A stretch of DNA of 64,000 bases, from contig BDSI01000126.1 in NCBI GenBank assembly GCA_003117195.1, positions 288,357-352,356 of the forward strand, read 5' to 3'. The position numbers and the translations under genes are program-made. Below are positions 22,748 to 54,600 of the stretch, piece after piece. A model generated the notes under the pieces. That model ran no database searches, was not told the DNA's origin, and saw only the letters and a list, made by a program, of their open reading frames with translations. The DNA comes from Eudorina sp. 2006-703-Eu-15. Lineage: Eukaryota > Chlorophyta > Chlorophyceae > Chlamydomonadales > Volvocaceae. Position 1 is the first letter of the stretch. Each line of letters starts with the position of its first letter.

Positions 22748-25700
22748 ATGCTTGACTTTGTGGCTGCGTTTGAGCGGGGAGGTGCTGTCCTATGGATGCT
22801 GCAGTTTACAACGCTGCGGCACAGCCCGCTGGAGGCTATCAACGCGCTGATCAGAGGCTGCCTACTTGAGGAACGTTTGGGTGAAACCACCTTTACCTAC
22901 GTGCCGAAGTCGGGCGCAGCTCAGGCGCTTAAATGGACCTTCCACAACGGGCTGGGTCTGGTGTTCGTGGCAGTGTACCAGAAGACGCTCTCACTGCTGT
23001 ACGTAGACGAGCTGCTCTCGGCTATGAAAAACGACTTCGTGACCGTCTACAAGCCAGGACAGCACGACTACAAAGAGTTTGACGACGTCTTTCAGCGGCT
23101 TCTCCGCGAAGCAGAGACTCGCGCAGACCTATCGAAGCGTCAACCAGTCATGCGGAGCGCCGTCGCGGCCGTCTCGAAACAGGCGAGTGACCGTTACTCC
23201 AGATCAGCCGTGTCGTTTGGACTCCTTGCGGCAAGCTTAGACGGGTTCGCGTGCATAATTCCGGCGTCTGGTAATGGTATTGCGCCGGTGATGTTCTTGG
23301 ACTTGCAGAACGGTAACATCGCGTCAGGCCAGGGCAAGAAGACCTCAGGCGCTGCCAAGACGGGCAGCAAGGCTGGTGGCGACACCGAGGGTGACGACGA
23401 CGCAGCAGCAGCCAAGCGCAAGTCGAGCGCCAACGGGGCTGCAGCCCACACCAGCGAGGCTTCTGCTGAGGGGGAGGACGGCGATACCAGCGGCGCCGAG
23501 GTAAACCGCATTCCGAGTACCCGTATACCCCCCGTTCACACCATCAGCGGCTGCCAAACCGCTGCAGTGCACATGGTCCCTTCAAAAAAGGTCATAACAT
23601 TCACCGACGAACATCCTGCTGTTGGCCCTCTTTAGGATGGTGTGCGCGCCTTCGACGTGAGCAAGTTGCCGAAGGGCATCGCCTCGCGCGGGCGCGGCGT
23701 CCGCGGCCGCCCGGGCGCTGCAACCTCCTCGAGCAAGGACACCTCCAGCAAGAAGAAAGAGGACACGGCGCCCAAGAAAAAGGTAGACCCATACGGCGTG
23801 GGAATTGCGGTTTGGTTGGCACGAAGGTTCGAAGCCGAGGAAGGGGTTGGGGGACTCAAACATTCAAGGACCACCCAGCCGATTTGGCCCAGCTGCCCCA
23901 GGGTCATTGATCGTACAATGCCCTGGTCGTACAGTGTCCCTAATGAAAACTCCGTCACCATGTACAATTTCCTGGACAACTTGATGGTCCTATGCGTGCT
24001 CAAGCTGTCCGCGGTCGTGCAGGCACGTTACCTGATCTGGGTTGCAACACTCTCACCTCGCGTGTTGCGGCCCGTTGCGCACGCGGCAGGCCCGCAACTG
24101 GAACTCGCTGTTCCCGTCGGGAAAGGGCGACAACCCCGACCGCATCGACTACACGGAGGAGGGCGACTGCCCGCCGACCGCCAGCGACCGCGACCTTGTG
24201 TCGGGCGCCTCGGCGTCGGCCACGGAGGACGAGGGCGCCGGGCCGCGTGGCGCCGGCGTCTCGCGCATGGACGTGGAGGACGACGAGTACGAGGAGGTGC
24301 GTCTGGGAACTGGGTTATGGTTATGGTTGGGATCGAGAGCTGCGCTCCTTTCGCCTGTAACGTTTAGAAGGTTGACCCGTACTCTCGACCGGGCGTTCCA
24401 ACGGGCCCAGATAGCTCGGTGGCCATCCTTGGCGCGCATGTGAAGGAGAGAATTGGGTTGAGAGAGTTGGTGAAAACAGCCTAGACACACCCAGCCCGGC
24501 GAATTGGGTTGAGAGGTGGGTGTTGGCACTGGCTGCCCGGTAGATCTGAAAGCCCACCAGAAGGGATGGGGGCCATCCGATGCGACGACACCTCGATTCA
24601 GATGGTGGAGGAGACGGATGTTGCTGAACGTGGGTTGTCAGGGCAGGCACTCAGCGTATGCACGCTTGGCGCGCGGCGTCGGTGAGCATGGCGAATCGGC
24701 GGCTGGGAGGCTGGGGCCTGGTGCGCCGTCCATGCTCGCGTCCGCGTCTGGCCGTCCGCACAGAAGGACTGTTGGGTTGCAAGCGTCGCGACGCGAATAC
24801 ACCTCAGCTTGCCTCCCTGGCCACGGCGCTGTTGGCTATGTAGGACGACGAGGTGGTCTCGGAGGACGCTAACAATGCCGCTCAGGCCGGCCGGGGAGGC
24901 GCACCCGCAGCACCCGCGAAGCGCGGCCTGCTGGCGTCGTTTGTGAGCTCACTGAAGATGAACGTGGTGGGCACGTCGGCGCTCTCCCGCGCGGACCTGG
25001 AGCCGGCTCTGGCGGACATGAAGCGCAAGCTGATGGAGCGGAACGTGGCAGAGGAGATTGCGTCGCAGGTGGGGCGCGGGCGCGTAGGATGGGCGCCACA
25101 GGGAGGGTTGACGGGTCGGGTATGGCGTCTGTGTGGATGCATGATGACGCCTCCATGCGTCGATGCCACCGTTCCAAACATGGAGAGGCGCTGAAGAAGC
25201 AAGCGTATGGATATTGTCAAGAGGGAGAGACAAGTGGCGGGTGATAAGCTGCGCCGGCTAAGAGTCTGCCAAGTCAACGTCGTGAACGCCGACCTGCGAT
25301 CCCCGAGATGACCATTCCGATGGGCTGCGGAAGGACAAGAAGAAGACACATTCAGAGTCGTTGGGGACACGGCATATGATGCTGATTTGGCAACCGACAG
25401 CTACAGATATGCGCAAGTCAGCCACGCCGCTCATCATGTCCCCCGTGTAGTCGTCAAGTTGCCCAAGCACTCGCGACAGCAGACCTCTGGCCTCCACTCA
25501 TTGCCGTGGCGCCCGTGACCTGGCCCGCGTGCATGGCAGGTCTGTGACAGCGTGGGCCGCCGCCTGGAGGGTCAGCGCCTGGCGGGCTTCACGGGTGTGG
25601 CCACCTTTGTGCGCACCGCCTTTGAGGAGGCGCTGTCGGGTATCCTGAACAAGCGCTCCGTGGACGTGCTGCTGGACATCAAGAAGAGCCAGGTGGGTGA

Positions 25701-27515
25701 GGATGTGGATAGGGGTCGCGTGAGGGTGCGGAGGCGTGCGGCCCTTCAGTGCGCTGGGAACGCCGGTGGGTCCTCCTGCGCGGGGTTTTGGCGAGATTGT
25801 TCAGTGCTGCTATCGGTCTCATTTTGGTCTCTAGCAGCATTCTTTCAACTCACACGGGCCATTACAAATCCATGCGTGTCGTGACAAATGCAAGCGGGAA
25901 CCAAAGCAGACGGGAGGGAATGAGCCGACTGCATTCCACCAGCGTCACTACCCGCATTATAAGCAAGCATTCGCCCACCTTGGCAAGCATGGGCCGGCTG
26001 CGCCCAATTTTTAATTAATGTTGGGCACGTGCCCGCTGTAGATCGGAATGCCTACCGGCAGCTACCGGATGCCGGGCAAACCCTTACACCAGCATTATGA
26101 AAAAACATCCATTCTCTGACTCTTAAGCACCACGGCGCGCGCACTGCCATCATCTGCAGGCGCGCGGCAAGCCGTACGTCATTGTGTTCTGCGGCGTGAA
26201 CGGTGTGGGCAAGTCCACCAACCTGGCCAAGATCGCCTACTGGCTGGGCGGTCACGGCATCAAGGTCATGATTGCGGCCTGCGATACCTTCCGCGCGGGT
26301 ACGTGCCGAGGTTTGTGCCTTTTGAGGGACGGTGCCCTTTGAGCGACAGCTCTTGGCGGGTAACAGGATTGTGGCAGATAGGCAGTGCCATGGGACGAAG
26401 GGTGCTGGGTGCCTAGCCTGAATATGGCGGCCTTTCCAGCCCTGGATATAACGAAACCAGCGAACGTCCAGGCCTTGGTGCCTGCTGCGTTGCAACGTCC
26501 CGGCGACGATACTCCTCGGGAAATCCAACGTCACCTCCGCCAACGACCCTGCCGCGCTGCAGGCGCTGTGGAGCAGCTCAAGACGCACTGCGCGCGCCTG
26601 CGGGTGCCGCTGTACGAGCGCGGGTACGAGAAGGACCCGGCCAAGGTGGCGTACGAGGCCGTCCGCCAGGCGGAGCGGGACGGGCAGCACGTGGTGCTCG
26701 TGGACACGGCGGGGCGCATGCAGGTGGGAGCCGGGCTGGGCGGGTCGAGCCTGGGTTGGGAGCTATGTGTGTGGGGGGGGGGGCAAGGCGCAACATGGAC
26801 CCATGAGTGTGTGTTTGAAAATCAACCTTTCCTTTGTGATGTCTACAACACACACAGATGCTCATTGGGTTTCTTGGTGAATGGGGTATGTGATGCCGTG
26901 AAAGAGAAACGTGGAGGAGCGCAGCTGTCGTTGGGATTCGGGACTTTAGGGTTCCGGCGGACGGCAGGCCATTGGAGATCACTGAAAAGCAACGCGGTCC
27001 ACGTGGGTTGTGTACCAGCTCGCATGGAAGTGCTCGGCTACGGGCTTGCGTCTTTTTCTTACCGAGAGACGCTGTTGAGATGTTGCTGCTTGCTGCACAT
27101 ACAGGACAACCAGCCGCTGATGCGCGCGCTGTCCAATTTGATCGCCGTCAACAACCCCAACCTAGTGCTGTTTGTGGGCGAGGCTCTGGTCGGCAACGAC
27201 GCCGTGGACCAGCTCACCAAGTTCAACAAGGCGCTCTCGGACCTGGCGCCCACGGCCGCCGCCGCTGCCGCCACGGGTGCCACCGGGGTAACGGGCCGCG
27301 GCAACGCCGACGGCTCGGCGCTGACGCGGCGCCACGGCGGCGTCATCGACGGCATCGTGCTGACCAAGTTTGACACGATTGACGACAAGGTGGGCGCGGC
27401 GCTCAGCATGGTGTACACCAGCGGCGCCCCGGTCATGTTTGTGGGCTGCGGCCAGACCTACGTGGACCTGAAGAAGCTCAACGTCAAGTCGGTCGTTAAG
27501 AGCCTGCTCAAGTAG
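22748..27515 (+). CDS. SRPRA: Signal recognition particle receptor subunit alpha (SR-alpha)
   Basis: GTPase that docks ribosome-SRP complexes at the ER membrane. Exons: 22748-23500, 23636-23782, 24090-24296, 24844-25068, 25540-25692, 26160-26298, 26563-26723, 27105-27515; 2,196 nt, 731 residues, phases close. The start [16 protein letters not shown] matches the N-terminal SRX domain that binds SR-beta. A charged linker follows ([11 protein letters not shown], acidic DVEDDEYEE). The N domain starts near [15 protein letters not shown]. The G domain has G1 [11 protein letters not shown]2 DTFRAGA, G3 DTAGRMQ, G4 TKFD and G5 [11 protein letters not shown]. An Ala/Thr/Gly-rich insertion (about 27250-27315) sits before [13 protein letters not shown]. 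It is the ER receptor, not the chloroplast FtsY, because of the SRX domain. Confidence 0.96.
24366..24425 (+). repeat. Dispersed intronic repeat V, copy 2
   Basis: Matches 186-246. Lies in SRP receptor intron 3. Downstream, GAATTGGGTTGAGAG occurs twice (24450-24470 and 24499-24515), bracketing about 45 bp. Confidence 0.6.
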
Positions 27516-29893
27516 GGTGCTGAACCCATACACCATCGAGTCGGGAAATTGAGTGAGAAATGAGGAGGAGGAGGACAAGGAGTGGAACCGCTCTTGCAGG
27601 CAGGAACAAGTGGTCCTCTGGGTAGCCCCGCTTGACGTTCGGCGGCGTGAGGGTTTGGGGTGGGGCGGGATGAAGTGGAATGGAAGTTGTCGGCGGCCCG
27701 GATTTTGCGGGAGTTGCAGGCGAAATAGCGGACATGAGGACTGTGGGACCGGTGGGCTGTGTAGGCGCTGCAGATGTTCGCGTCGACTGCGGCTGGCTCC
27801 CTGCCGAAGACTTCGGGCATGAAGTACGACGGTATGTCGATGTTGTGCATGCAAGGCAAGCATGGAGTGGCTGGGCCGGCGCAGCACATGTACAGTACTG
27901 ACACGTTCGGCAGGTACCTTATCTTTATGCGCTTCCCTCTCGTGAAGGGTTGGGTGTGCTTTCGGAGGTGACCGACCTTCCAAGACATCGTTTGTCGTGT
28001 CTTCATTGTCTAGGGTATAGGCAAGCAGGCAGATCGTTGTTCAACAACTGACTGGGAAGCATGGCAAGGTACTGTGGCAGCAGCCTGATTGTTGTTAGTC
28101 ACAGCCGGATAGAACACAACTGGTTATGTGGACCCTGCTGTGTTTGGGAAATGCCATTTGGGAACATTGGTGTCGCGCTGCTACACCCAAAAGCTTGCCC
28201 AAGATGTCTGGAGCCCTGCCTGCAATGGGTGTCAAAGTGGTAATCATGACGGTGGTGTCCTTCAACCCGGCGTGAATGTCTGATTCCGCTTGGTGAGCCT
28301 CCAGCACGCACTGCAGCCGACCTGCATGCCGCAGGCCCCCAGGGCTCCAGATCCCCAGGAGGCGCGGCACCAGCAGCCACTACCAGTGCAGCAGCACACA
28401 CAGAACATGCCGCGATCGGGTCGGCCCCGGCGAGCACCCTGGCGCCAATGACAGCAGTAGGGGGCGCGCTGGTGGTGCCTTGGGAAGATGTGCGCCTGAC
28501 GACCCGTCGTGTGTGGATGGATGGGGTGCGTGGAGCGTGGTGGGTTGGGACATGTGGGCACAGTGGGTAGGCCCGAGGGAAAGGCCTTGCGAACGAGAAG
28601 CCCTGCAAGGGCCCGGATAAGGCAGTTCTAGCAGCACGTAAAGGTACCTCCTCTATCTGCAGTGCAGTACGACGGGCTTCCCTGCATGCACGCGTACATG
28701 CGTGGATTGTCACTGCGCTGTCTGACTCCGCGTCGATCGGATTTTGTCAGGGTGGTCGCGTTAGCCTCTGTCTGGTCGATCCTTTACATGTTCTTGTACA
28801 AGGCGCGCCGCCAACACCTCCACGATGTCTCGCATAATGTTACTGTTGGTTGCATACCGTCGTACTTGCCGCTCGACGATGTTTCCTCTCTCAGCTACAA
28901 AACAGCGGCGAGCGTTGAAACCGGACATCCGGAAATAAGTATGTATATTGCCTATAGCTTATAGCCCGTAACGCAGTCCCTTTTTCGCGTTCGTAAGGAT
29001 TTCGTATTTGGCGTAGTAGAGCACAGGTAGCCCCAAGCCGATGAAGACTCGAGAATATTGAAAATGCTATGTAGGTTAATGCTCATCATTTAATGCGACA
29101 AGCAACGTAAAGAGAATCTCCAGAGACACACGTCGGAGATTCGGAGTTCCTCCTAACTGCTCGTGATCGTTAGGTGAGTAAGGTCGTGAATCACTATCTA
29201 TAATTGCAAATATGTTTTAGGTATTTATATCTCATGAGTCTGCACCAATTGAATTCTGCAGATCGCGGTCGGGAATTGCACGTGCGCAACCCTCGTCCCT
29301 CGACCCATTTAGATCGGTGCAAGCAGCATGCCCTTGTCATCTGGGTCGCATGCTGGGGCGTCTGAAATCAAATCACTTGATTCAGCAAAGGTGTTAGGCC
29401 TTACTTAGTCCGCGAACTTACTAGTTCAACCGCCTGTTGTTAGGACGCTCCGTAATAACGACCGCTGTACATTACTTGCAGAATATTCAGTTAGGGCAAC
29501 ATGCCCATTGAAATCCTAGGAAGAAAACTTTGGATGACGATTGCTTGGCAGGCTTGCAACAAGGATGCAACTACTTTTGACGCGAGTTCTGACCCATGGC
29601 ATTTGAGGTCTTGACCAAGTAAATCTGCCCATCTGGATGCAAGGCATGACGCTCCATCGTTTCGTTTTAGCGCGGCCTGTCAGTCGACAGCTACGGTACT
29701 GGTGCGGCAGCATTGCCTCAAGGCACGCCATACAGATGATGTGCAGCAGAGTGCATCGTAAAACAGTTTAAATTTATCCACACGCTTGCTGGGGCCAGCG
29801 CTGGTGCTGCGTGACCAAGTCTGCAGCAGAATCACACGGCGGGCAACATCGCAGGCACCACGGCAGGGCCAGTGAAGCGCAACCGCGGTGTCG
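27516..29893. other. Intergenic, SRPRA 3' UTR and RLK-A promoter
   Basis: No gene supported. 28,950-29,830 is clearly AT-richer than the rest of the window, has stops in every frame and no repeats I can see. A short minus-strand open frame at 29516-29731 has no recognisable features. The promoter of RLK-A should lie toward the right end (TTTAAATTTATCC at about 29766). Confidence 0.5.
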
Positions 29894-49665
<19,772 letters not shown>

Positions 49666-50156
49666 GGTGGTGCGGCGAGAGCACGCCCGCCACGGGCGCG
49701 CATCGTAGGGGCCGCTGGCACTGCCGTACCCGTCGGCTGCCGTACCTCTGGGGCAGGGCAAGCGCGTGGGGGTGCTTTGTGAGCACTGGCGTCGTCTCTC
49801 TCCGGGGGGCGAGAAGAGCGACAGGCTGTCGTCGCCGGGGGACGGCATGTCCCACTTGTTTCGACGTCGTACATACATCCGTACGGTTTTGCAATGATGC
49901 ACACGTGTGTATACGAGGGCTGATTCGCGAGGACGTGCGCCTGCGTCGGAGTGCGTCCAAGTGCGTGTGCGCGAAAGCGATTGCTAGGAACAAGTTATTA
50001 CTGATGTCACGTTACAAGTTGGTAGTTGTTGGTGAAGAATTTAGCAGAAAGGGGCAGGCGACAACCAGACATACCAAGCGCAGGCATACTGCCGATACAG
50101 GTGCTCTGAGTGCGCGAGGCGAGTGCTGCGCACGGGGTTGGTTCACGTACGGAGGC

Positions 50157-50345
50157 ACCCCACGTGTCGCTGTTGTGGGGTGCCGTACACCCCACGTGTC
50201 GCTGGTCGGATGAGCGCCACGGACGGAGGTGACACGCCGTACGGACGGAGGTAACACGCCGTACGGACGGAGGTGACACGCCGTACAGGTAGGTACGCCG
50301 TACGGACGGAGGTGACACGCCGTACAGGTAGGTACGTAGGTCCGC
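50157..50345 (+). repeat. 22-bp tandem repeat with GTACG sites
   Basis: Two direct copies of CCCCACGTGTCGCTG (50158 and 50193), then four copies of a 22-bp unit containing GGAGGTGACACGCCGTAC, with GTAGGTAC insertions after the last two. Confidence 0.9.
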
Positions 50346-50566
50346 GCATGCGCTAGTTACCTACGCCTTGGCTGCTAGTGGACAAAGCGCAAGTTGACAA
50401 GTTGCTTGTGGACAAGTTGATGACAAGTTGGAAGTTTGGCACTGAGCGCGGGGGTCGGTACGGGCATAACGATCGTACGACAGCGCGTACGGCGGCTGGA
50501 CCGCGACACGAGCCGCATCCGCGGGTGGACATGGCCTCCATGATTTTAGTCGTTTCGGGAGGACGG

Positions 50567-50598
50567 AATGAATGAATGAATGAATGAATGAATGAATA
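50567..50598 (+). repeat. (GAAT)n microsatellite
   Basis: Seven to eight GAAT units; same tetramer, opposite strand, as the (CATT)n at 8526. Confidence 0.9.
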
Positions 50599-51627
50599 AT
50601 GGATTGGAGCGAGGTGGTGCGCATTCGGGGCAAACGAGCAAACCAGAAATGCCCTGCTGCGGGTCTCCGGCACCCGTAGTATTCATCGCCGCTGACGCAT
50701 TTTGAGTCAGACCTGGCGCGACTCGAGTGACGGTTGGACTGAGGTCCCACTTCAGACAACCATCATACCGGCCGACTTATTAATATATCCCTTGGGTTTT
50801 ACATGATATACTTTTTGCAGGATGGGCCGACGCGTGGTTGGTAGGTTGGATAGTGATGGCACGAGGAGACCCGCGGGGGTGGGCGAGGTGCTGTGGGCGG
50901 TAGGTACGACATGGCCAGTATTCAATGGTTAGGTTCGTTAGGCGGATGGCGCCGTGGTGATTCGTGCGGACATTGGAGGACGGACCCCGATGAATTGGGG
51001 AGGCCAGAGGTGGCCCCAGGTTCTCGGCGTGCAGGCGAAGACTGGGGACACCACAAGCGCCCGGACCTTAGTTTCCATTTACTGCGCGAGTTACGTAGCC
51101 TACTTGCGCGCCTTGAGGCAGAGCTGTGCCAGCGCGCAGGGTCAGGTAATATAACTCGAGACCATTCTCAGGCGCGTCACTAATTTGCTTGGTTTGTGTA
51201 TGTTACCACTTGTGTATGTTCCCGCAAGTGCTACCCGGTTGCGTGAACAATGCGTGAACCGACCTCCAGGAACCGGCTGGGACCGCGAGGGCCTGGAGCA
51301 GCCTCAGGGCTACGGGTACTCTGCATTTGCGGTTGTGTGTAACTTAACAACATTTATTCGTTCAAGTTGCAGGCCTTTGGATGGCCTTACAGGTGGCCTG
51401 TTAAGCTATTACGGCGGCCAACGGCATCAGTAACGGTACGATGACCCCCTGGTAATGGTATGGCTATCGTTGAGCACTCCTGCAAACACACATTGTAGTT
51501 GTACGAAGGTAATTGCAATGAACCCGTAGGAAAGAGACGGGGATGCGTTTTGACCGGCAGTTTTGGGTAAACGCAAATGTTTCATGAAGCTGGTTCCTGA
51601 AGATATTTTAGTGCTGGCCAAGCCCTC

Positions 51628-54600
51628 ATGTCCTTGGCGGCTTTAACATGCTTGACACCAAAGGGGACGTATTCAGCTTTCGTAGCGGTCGTCGTGCTTG
51701 CACTTTTAACTGGTACCAACGCGACCACCGTTTCCTGCATCGGCTGTGATATTTTATGGGAAATTGAGCCTATTCGTCCTGGTCCAACATTCGGCCAGCT
51801 TAACTATGCCTCCGGGTACAATCACAGCGTGGTGGTGGTGCTCCCCGGCGACACCACCGCCGGCGTCCAGTTTGGACGAATTCAATTTGCTCGTGACTCG
51901 TTGATCAGCTCGAACGGTCGCTCTACCCCGGGTTTATACTTGGAAGCGTCCACACAACTGTTGCTCGGACCAGGTATCGCTCCGCCGCTCGCATTCTCCC
52001 ACCTCGCCTGCGCCGAAACCCAGGCTCCCTTGTTGCTGGGCGTCTGTCCTTGTCGCCCTCTTGACATTTGCTCTCGACCGAATGGAACACGCCCATTGTA
52101 GGCTGCGTCGTACCCTTGTACGACAAGGCCAACCTCCCTGCCCTGGCTGTCCCTCGCTGCTGTCTGCTGCTGCAGATGTCGTCGTCACGTTTCAGGACCT
52201 CGTCATCTACAACATTGCTGCGAACTTCTCCACTAACAACAGCACGGATGGAAGCGCCAACAGCCCCGCCGGGGCTTGGGACCTTGACCTGAGCTCATTC
52301 TCTCTATCCCCCGGCTCGGTGCTGCGTCTGGTGGGCTGTCGCCTGGTGCTGTTGGAATGCGCCGCCACGGAGCAGCTGTATGCGGCAGCTGCGCAGCGCC
52401 CTCAGCCACCGGGGATCAACATCTCCCAGGTCTGGTCCGTTGGCCGGGGGCGGGGGCGGGGCTAGGCCTGCACGTCTGTTCACGGCAACCTCCGCGGGCC
52501 AACACGATCCCGGAGAGGAGACCGAGTCCAGGCGGTGGATCGCATCCTTGGGTTGAAGGCTTTAAGCCGCCGAGGAGTGCGTACGCGGGAACGGCAAGGT
52601 CATGTGCCGCACCGCTCCTTGGGAGTTCCATCCCTCCGGGGTTTTGCTTTTTGATTACCTCCGGGGAAGGGACAAGGAGAGGGACAGGGACCAGAGGCGG
52701 AACCAGGACCAGAACTAAAGGCAAGGAGCTATGAGGTTTGGATACCGGAGGTATGCCCGTGCCCTGCGGTGGATGGAGATTAGGAGGCCTTGCTAAGCTC
52801 CCTTGGCTGCCCGGTGGGACGACGGTGGCTCTCCCGATCTGGGTCCGTTCCAAATGAGTCTGGATCTGGATCCACCGATCTGGGTCCGTTGTATCTTTGT
52901 GTAACTCCAGCGAGTTGGGTCAGTTCCACCTGGATCTGGATCTGGATTGGCGAATCCGGGTCCTTCCCATCTGGGTCCGCCCCGTCCGACGAGAAGAGAG
53001 GTGCTGCGAACCTCCTCAGACAGATGGAGAGCGTCACTTCGAGTTGGACTGGACAGGGTTGCGGCCGGACGGGACTGTTTGATGAGGAACCTGCCCAGAC
53101 CCGCCCAGGGCGGTGTGTCCTTGTGCGTGGTTGCGTGCTGCCCAGCATCGTGGCGGCCGCGAGCGGAGCGGCGGGGAAGGAACCACCCGGCCTCTCCAAC
53201 CGACTGTTGCTGTTGACTGGTGTTCGTGTGTACACCGGATGTCGGTGCCGCTGCCAGAAACCTCCCGGCGGTCGTCAGCGACAGCCGCAGCCGCCTCTGC
53301 TTCTGCGAAGCCGCGCACCCGCGCTGATGATGGTGATGGTGATGCTGCCGCGGGCTAACTGCTGCCCGGTCGCAGGCGCTCGTCCCGGATGTGTACATCA
53401 CCAGCTGGAGCAGCGCCCGACTGCAGATGCGGGACGTGGTGGTCTCGTGCAGCGAGGTAGGGTACCACATGAAAGTAGTCATTTCCTTGCACTCCAGGGT
53501 CTGGGCTCGCTCCCCTTGCATGTGTTTTCTCTCCGTGCAGCGAGAGGTGCGGCAGGGCTGATGGCCCGATGGGTTCCAAGTTTGGACGGGCTCGCGCAGG
53601 GCGGGGAGCCATGCCCGCTGCGGAAAAAGCTTTTTCCCATCGGGAACTGCTTCCCCGTGTCTCCTGCCGCACACAACAGCATAACGTGAGCGCGCGCTGC
53701 CGCTTGACCGCCGACTACGTTCACGCACCTCCAAAGGCGCGCCGTCAGCGCGGCACGCCGTGAACAACGGCACGCAGCGGTCTGTGTTTCAGACAGTACG
53801 TCCTACAACAAGGCTGTGACGTCATATGAAGTGCGCTGCTCTGTATTTCATCACCAACAAGATAATGCATCGTCTGGAGACGACAGTGTACCGCGTGTCC
53901 TTAAATGCGCCTCCCCTCGCCGCAACCGCCCCCTCGGTGGCGACCGCCCTGGCGCCGCCAGGTATGCCGGCCGGGGTCCGGCGGGGTGCGGACCATGCGG
54001 GTGGCCTCTCCGGAGGCCCTGGGCGAGGCCCTGCAGATCGTCAACGACCACCGGGACGGCTGTAGCGGCTACGTGGTGGAGCTGGCGGCCAACCTGTCGC
54101 TGGCGGAGGCGCTGGCGACGACGGCGGCGGTGCCGGCAGCGCCGGTGCCGTCGGTGGCGGCGGCGGCTGTCGGCAGCGCCCTCCGGCGGCGACTGGCGGC
54201 AGCGTGGACGAGGGGCGCATGGCGCCGCCGCGCGGACGGTGCGAGTGCAGCTGGCGGCTGGGCTCAGCACGTGCAGCAGCAGCAGGGGTGGCAGAGGTGG
54301 CGGCGGTCGTTGATGACGGCGGCCAGGGCGGGCTCGGCCGGCGCTGTGCGGCTGGCGGTGCGTCGGGAAGGGGGGGAGAGGTAGCACCGGAGGATGATGC
54401 TGCGGGGTTCAAAAGAAAAGCAGCCCAGACAGGATGATGGGGGGGAATGTGGGCGAAGGGTGGAACATGCAGTGAACGTTTTCGGCCCAGGGGCCCCGCC
54501 TGCAATGACGTTGGAGACGGATGGGAGTGCAGCTGGTGCCACACCCTGCGCCGTCGTCCGCCCGACCCCTCCTCCCTCGCCCGACTCATGGTCCTCCGCC

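Larger units (their letters stand above)
49666..51627. other. Intergenic between the two receptor kinases
   Basis: RLK-A 3' UTR and RLK-B promoter. Contains tandem repeats at 50157-50345 and a tetranucleotide repeat at 50567-50598. Elsewhere there are short frames without motifs. 50,770-50,820 is AT-rich (TTATTAATATATCCC). Confidence 0.5.
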
